Part shown: positions 5,837 to 7,551 of the stretch, piece by piece | How positions within the stretch are numbered: position 1 is the stretch's first letter | How the letters are laid out: each line of letters opens with the position of its first letter | Source of the DNA: CAJPST01 sp041795785 | GTDB taxonomy: Bacteria > Pseudomonadota > Gammaproteobacteria > Enterobacterales > Pasteurellaceae | Assembly: GCA_041795785.1 (NCBI GenBank) | Contig: JBHBXR010000096.1 | Coordinates: 1 to 7,551, forward strand | Length of the DNA stretch: 7,551 nucleotides | Direction of reading: 5' to 3' | The notes under the pieces: model-generated | Databases searched by the model: none | What the model saw: only the letters and a program-made list of their open reading frames with translations | What the model was told of the DNA's origin: nothing | Made by a program: the position numbers and the translations under genes

Positions 5837-6982
5837 ATGAATGTTGTAAAAGAACTCAAAAACCGACCGCACTTTAATCTGATTACTAGTGATGAAGCCT
5901 TAGCGGAAGTCTGTCAGCAGGCGCAAGGCAAAACTGCGGTCGCATTAGATACGGAATTTATCCGCACGCGCACATATTATCCCAAACTCGGCTTAATCCA
6001 GCTTTATGACGGCGAACGGGTGAGTTTGATTGATCCTATGGAAATCAATGATTTTTCTCCTTTTGTCGCGTTATTAGCCGATCAAAAGGTGAGAAAAGTG
6101 CTACACGCTTGTTATGAAGATTTAGAAGTGTTGCAACATTATTTTCAACAGCTGCCGACCCCGCTGACGGATACCCAAATTATGGCGGGTTTTCTCGGCT
6201 TTCCCAATTCAACGGGATTTGCGACCTTAATTCAGCATTATTTTTCATTGGAATTGGATAAAGGCGCATCTCGCACCGACTGGCTGGCGCGCCCGCTATC
6301 GGACAAACAGCTTCATTATGCGGCGGCGGATGTATGGTATCTATTGCCGTTGTATCAGCAAATGCAAAGCGAATTGGCAAAAACCGAATGGCAAAGTGCG
6401 GTCGAATTTGATTGTGAAATGTTGTTGGACAAACGCCTTGATGCAAAAGAAACGGATAATGCTTATTTGAATATACCCAACGCATGGAAATTGACTCCGT
6501 TGGAGTTAATGCGGCTGAAGTTATTGGCAAAATGGCGACAGGAAGAAGCGATTAAACGGGATTTGGCGTTGAACTTTGTCGTGAAAGGCGAAAACCTGTG
6601 GTTGGTGGCGAAACATAATCCGAAGCATACTTCGGAATTATTAAATCTCGGTTTAAGCACGCACGAAGTACGTATTCACGGAAAAAAATTATTACAACTT
6701 GTAGAACAAGCAAAACGCTATGATGAAACGGATTATCCGTCGCCGATTGTGAAACTATCGGATGATCCACGCTATAAAAAAACTATTAAGCATTTGCAGG
6801 AGAAATTGCAACAGCTTTCGCCGTCTGATTTATCGCCCGATTTAATTGCAAGCCGGCGCAGTTTGGAAAACTTAATGAAATGGGTGTGGCTAAAAGCAAA
6901 AAATCCGAACAAATTACCCGAATTAATGAAAGGTTGGCGACATAAATTCGGTGTGGAATTAGTCAAAATTTTGGATAATTAA
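5837..6982 (+). CDS. rnd: Ribonuclease D
   Basis: 3'-5' exoribonuclease of the DEDD family that trims tRNA precursors and other small RNAs in the cytoplasm. Exo I is ALDTEF with Asp38 and Glu40, Exo II is HACYEDLEVL at 90-99 with Asp95, and Exo III is YAAADVWYLL at 161-170 with Tyr161 and Asp165. This is a complete DEDDy active site. A first HRDC domain spans about 216-295 and a second helical HRDC-like region follows to the C-terminus. Length is 381 against about 375 in E. coli. All catalytic positions are shifted by +10 relative to E. coli (28, 30, 85, 155), because of a short N-terminal extension that contains a reverse uptake word. No better in-frame start lies between 5837 and the conserved NLITSDEAL. 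The ribosome site is weak and fadD ends 6 bp earlier, so coupling is likely. Last gene of the operon. Confidence 0.95.
   Translation: MNVVKELKNRPHFNLITSDEALAEVCQQAQGKTAVALDTEFIRTRTYYPKLGLIQLYDGERVSLIDPMEINDFSPFVALLADQKVRKVLHACYEDLEVLQHYFQQLPTPLTDTQIMAGFLGFPNSTGFATLIQHYFSLELDKGASRTDWLARPLSDKQLHYAAADVWYLLPLYQQMQSELAKTEWQSAVEFDCEMLLDKRLDAKETDNAYLNIPNAWKLTPLELMRLKLLAKWRQEEAIKRDLALNFVVKGENLWLVAKHNPKHTSELLNLGLSTHEVRIHGKKLLQLVEQAKRYDETDYPSPIVKLSDDPRYKKTIKHLQEKLQQLSPSDLSPDLIASRRSLENLMKWVWLKAKNPNKLPELMKGWRHKFGVELVKILDN
5866..5874 (-). repeat. DNA uptake signal sequence at the 5' end of rnd
   Basis: ACCGCACTT on the plus strand, so the word is on the minus strand. It begins 29 bases after the first base of the rnd start codon and encodes part of Arg-Pro-His-Phe in the N-terminal extension. 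The A/T flanks on its downstream (left) side are TTTTTGAG and similar, a fair match. Confidence 0.9.
6394..6402 (+). repeat. DNA uptake signal sequence
   Basis: A perfect AAGTGCGGT in rnd, read as Ser-Ala-Val in the linker between the DEDD nuclease domain and the first HRDC domain. CGAATTTG and then GAAAT follow, a good fit to the extended flank. Confidence 0.9.
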
Positions 6983-7017
6983 CGCCTTGATTAAACCGTT
7001 TGGCTGACATAGTCGCT

Positions 7018-7030
7018 TTATTTGAAATAA
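7018..7030. other. Perfect AT-rich palindrome in the rnd-lipoprotein spacer
   Basis: TTATTTGAAATAA is a 6-bp inverted repeat around a single G at 7024. As RNA the loop is too tight to be a useful terminator, so if it matters it would be as a protein-binding site about 40 bp upstream of the -35 box of the next gene. AT-rich palindromes of this size arise by chance, and I cannot assign a regulator. Confidence 0.25.
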
Positions 7031-7068
7031 GTTTTGTATGTTTTATGAGCGAAATTACGTTGTTTTAG

Positions 7069-7097
7069 TTGGCAAAAAGTTTATTCGGTTGTAAAAT
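7069..7097 (+). promoter_or_regulatory. Sigma-70 promoter for the downstream lipoprotein gene
   Basis: The -35 box TTGGCA (7069-7074, 5 of 6 consensus) and the -10 box TAAAAT (7092-7097, 5 of 6) are separated by exactly 17 bp. Transcription should start at about G7103, giving a leader of about 57 nt before ATG 7160. This is the best-looking promoter in the window. Confidence 0.75.
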
Positions 7098-7104
7098 TAT
7101 CCGC

Positions 7105-7130
7105 CTCACATAACTTGTATGTGAGTTTTT
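7105..7130 (+). terminator. Hairpin plus T-run: operon terminator and/or 5'-leader stem-loop
   Basis: CTCACATA (7105-7112) pairs perfectly with TATGTGAG (7118-7125) around the 5-nt loop ACTTG and is followed directly by five T at 7126-7130. This is the only intrinsic-terminator-like element after rnd. The stem has only 3 GC pairs, so it would be a modest terminator. It lies downstream of the predicted promoter at 7069-7097, so the lipoprotein mRNA would begin almost exactly at this hairpin. A protective 5' stem-loop is therefore an equally good reading. Confidence 0.6.
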
Positions 7131-7159
7131 ATCCTAGTAATCTTTATAAGGAAGATTTA

Positions 7160-7551
7160 ATGAACAAATTAATCAAACTTGGTGCGGTAGCACTATTCTC
7201 ATTCTTTGTTGTTGCTTGTAACAAAGCGGATCCGGCTGCCGATCTTAAAAAACTGACAGACTGGCAAGCCGCTCAGAATCAATCTCAAATGGCTTTCCAA
7301 CAAGAATTCCAACAAAAAATGGCAACCCAAGATCCTGCGCAAATTGATGCTGCGGTGAAAGATTTTGGCGCTAAAGTGGCAGAAATCCAAAAAGGTTTAG
7401 ATGCGCTTGATATTAAGAGTGAAGAAGTAAAAGGCCTGAAAGATAAGATGAAAGCGGCTTTGGTTTTATCTAACGAGTTAGTTTTGGACAGCGTGAAAGT
7501 TATGCAAAACCCGACTGAAGAAGCGCAAAAAGCAATTCTGGATAAAACACA
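7160..7551 (+). CDS. Predicted small helical lipoprotein of unknown function, 3' end cut by window edge
   Basis: I translated 130 codons from ATG 7160 with no stop before the window end. AAGGA at 7148-7152 gives a good ribosome site with 7-nt spacing. The N-terminus is a lipoprotein signal: MNKLIK, hydrophobic core, then FVVAC with Cys20 as the lipidation site. Asn follows Cys20, not Asp, which favours outer membrane sorting. The mature part is hydrophilic, rich in Gln, Lys, Ala and Glu, with no Cys after Cys20. It should be almost entirely alpha-helical: a Gln-rich stretch at about 36-53 (QAAQNQSQ, then QQEFQQ) and charged amphipathic helices from about 60 onward. I do not recognise a named family. 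It has its own promoter and is separated from rnd by 177 bp, so it is probably not part of the preceding operon. Codons such as GAA, AAA, CAA and GTT dominate, compatible with good expression. Confidence 0.8.
   Translation, partial: MNKLIKLGAVALFSFFVVACNKADPAADLKKLTDWQAAQNQSQMAFQQEFQQKMATQDPAQIDAAVKDFGAKVAEIQKGLDALDIKSEEVKGLKDKMKAALVLSNELVLDSVKVMQNPTEEAQKAILDKT

Noticed and set aside
6180..6530. Minus-strand open frame of 116 codons opposite rnd
   Set aside because: Antisense shadow of the RNase D coding frame, with no initiation signals or plausible protein character.
7106..7124. TCACA...TGTGA repeat resembling a CRP site
   Set aside because: The half-sites are in the wrong order: CRP needs TGTGA first, then about 6 bp, then TCACA. 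Here they are inside out, and the hairpin reading explains the symmetry.

Overview
The window looks like chromosomal DNA from a Pasteurellaceae bacterium (gamma-Proteobacteria). Every full-length gene reads as a close relative of an enterobacterial or Haemophilus protein. The Haemophilus-type DNA uptake word AAGTGCGGT occurs perfectly seven times in 7.55 kb, roughly one per 1.1 kb. That points to the Hin-type uptake group (Haemophilus, Aggregatibacter, Pasteurella multocida and relatives), not the Apl-type group. Base composition appears higher in GC than H. influenzae, so Aggregatibacter or a relative is my best guess; the species call is inference.

Layout: 1-772 (minus) is a hexose-6-phosphate mutarotase (YeaD family) cut by the left edge. 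A 78-bp divergent promoter region (773-850) separates it from a tightly packed plus-strand cluster: yoaA (851-2779, XPD/DinG-like iron-sulfur helicase), tsaB (2784-3515, tRNA t6A synthesis), an Slp-family lipoprotein gene (3561-4112), fadD (4142-5830, long-chain acyl-CoA ligase) and rnd (5837-6982, RNase D). Gaps are 4, 45, 29 and 6 bp, so one operon is likely. The same neighbours in the same order are known in E. coli (yoaA, tsaB, yeaY, fadD, rnd), so this is an old conserved core segment. A 177-bp intergenic region (6983-7159) then holds a good sigma-70 promoter and a hairpin with a T-run, followed by a new lipoprotein gene of unknown function (7160 onward) cut by the right edge.

Functionally the operon joins DNA damage tolerance (YoaA), tRNA modification (TsaB), an envelope lipoprotein, fatty acid activation and tRNA 3' trimming. 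There is no obvious single pathway; co-transcription of housekeeping genes is the simplest reading. I see no mobile element, CRISPR array, tRNA, rRNA or defence system, and no stretch over 300 bp without a gene. I did not find a convincing undescribed system. The items most worth a second look are the hairpin placed at the predicted transcription start of the last lipoprotein gene, the uptake word inside the N-terminal extension of RNase D, and the overlapping divergent promoter elements before yoaA.
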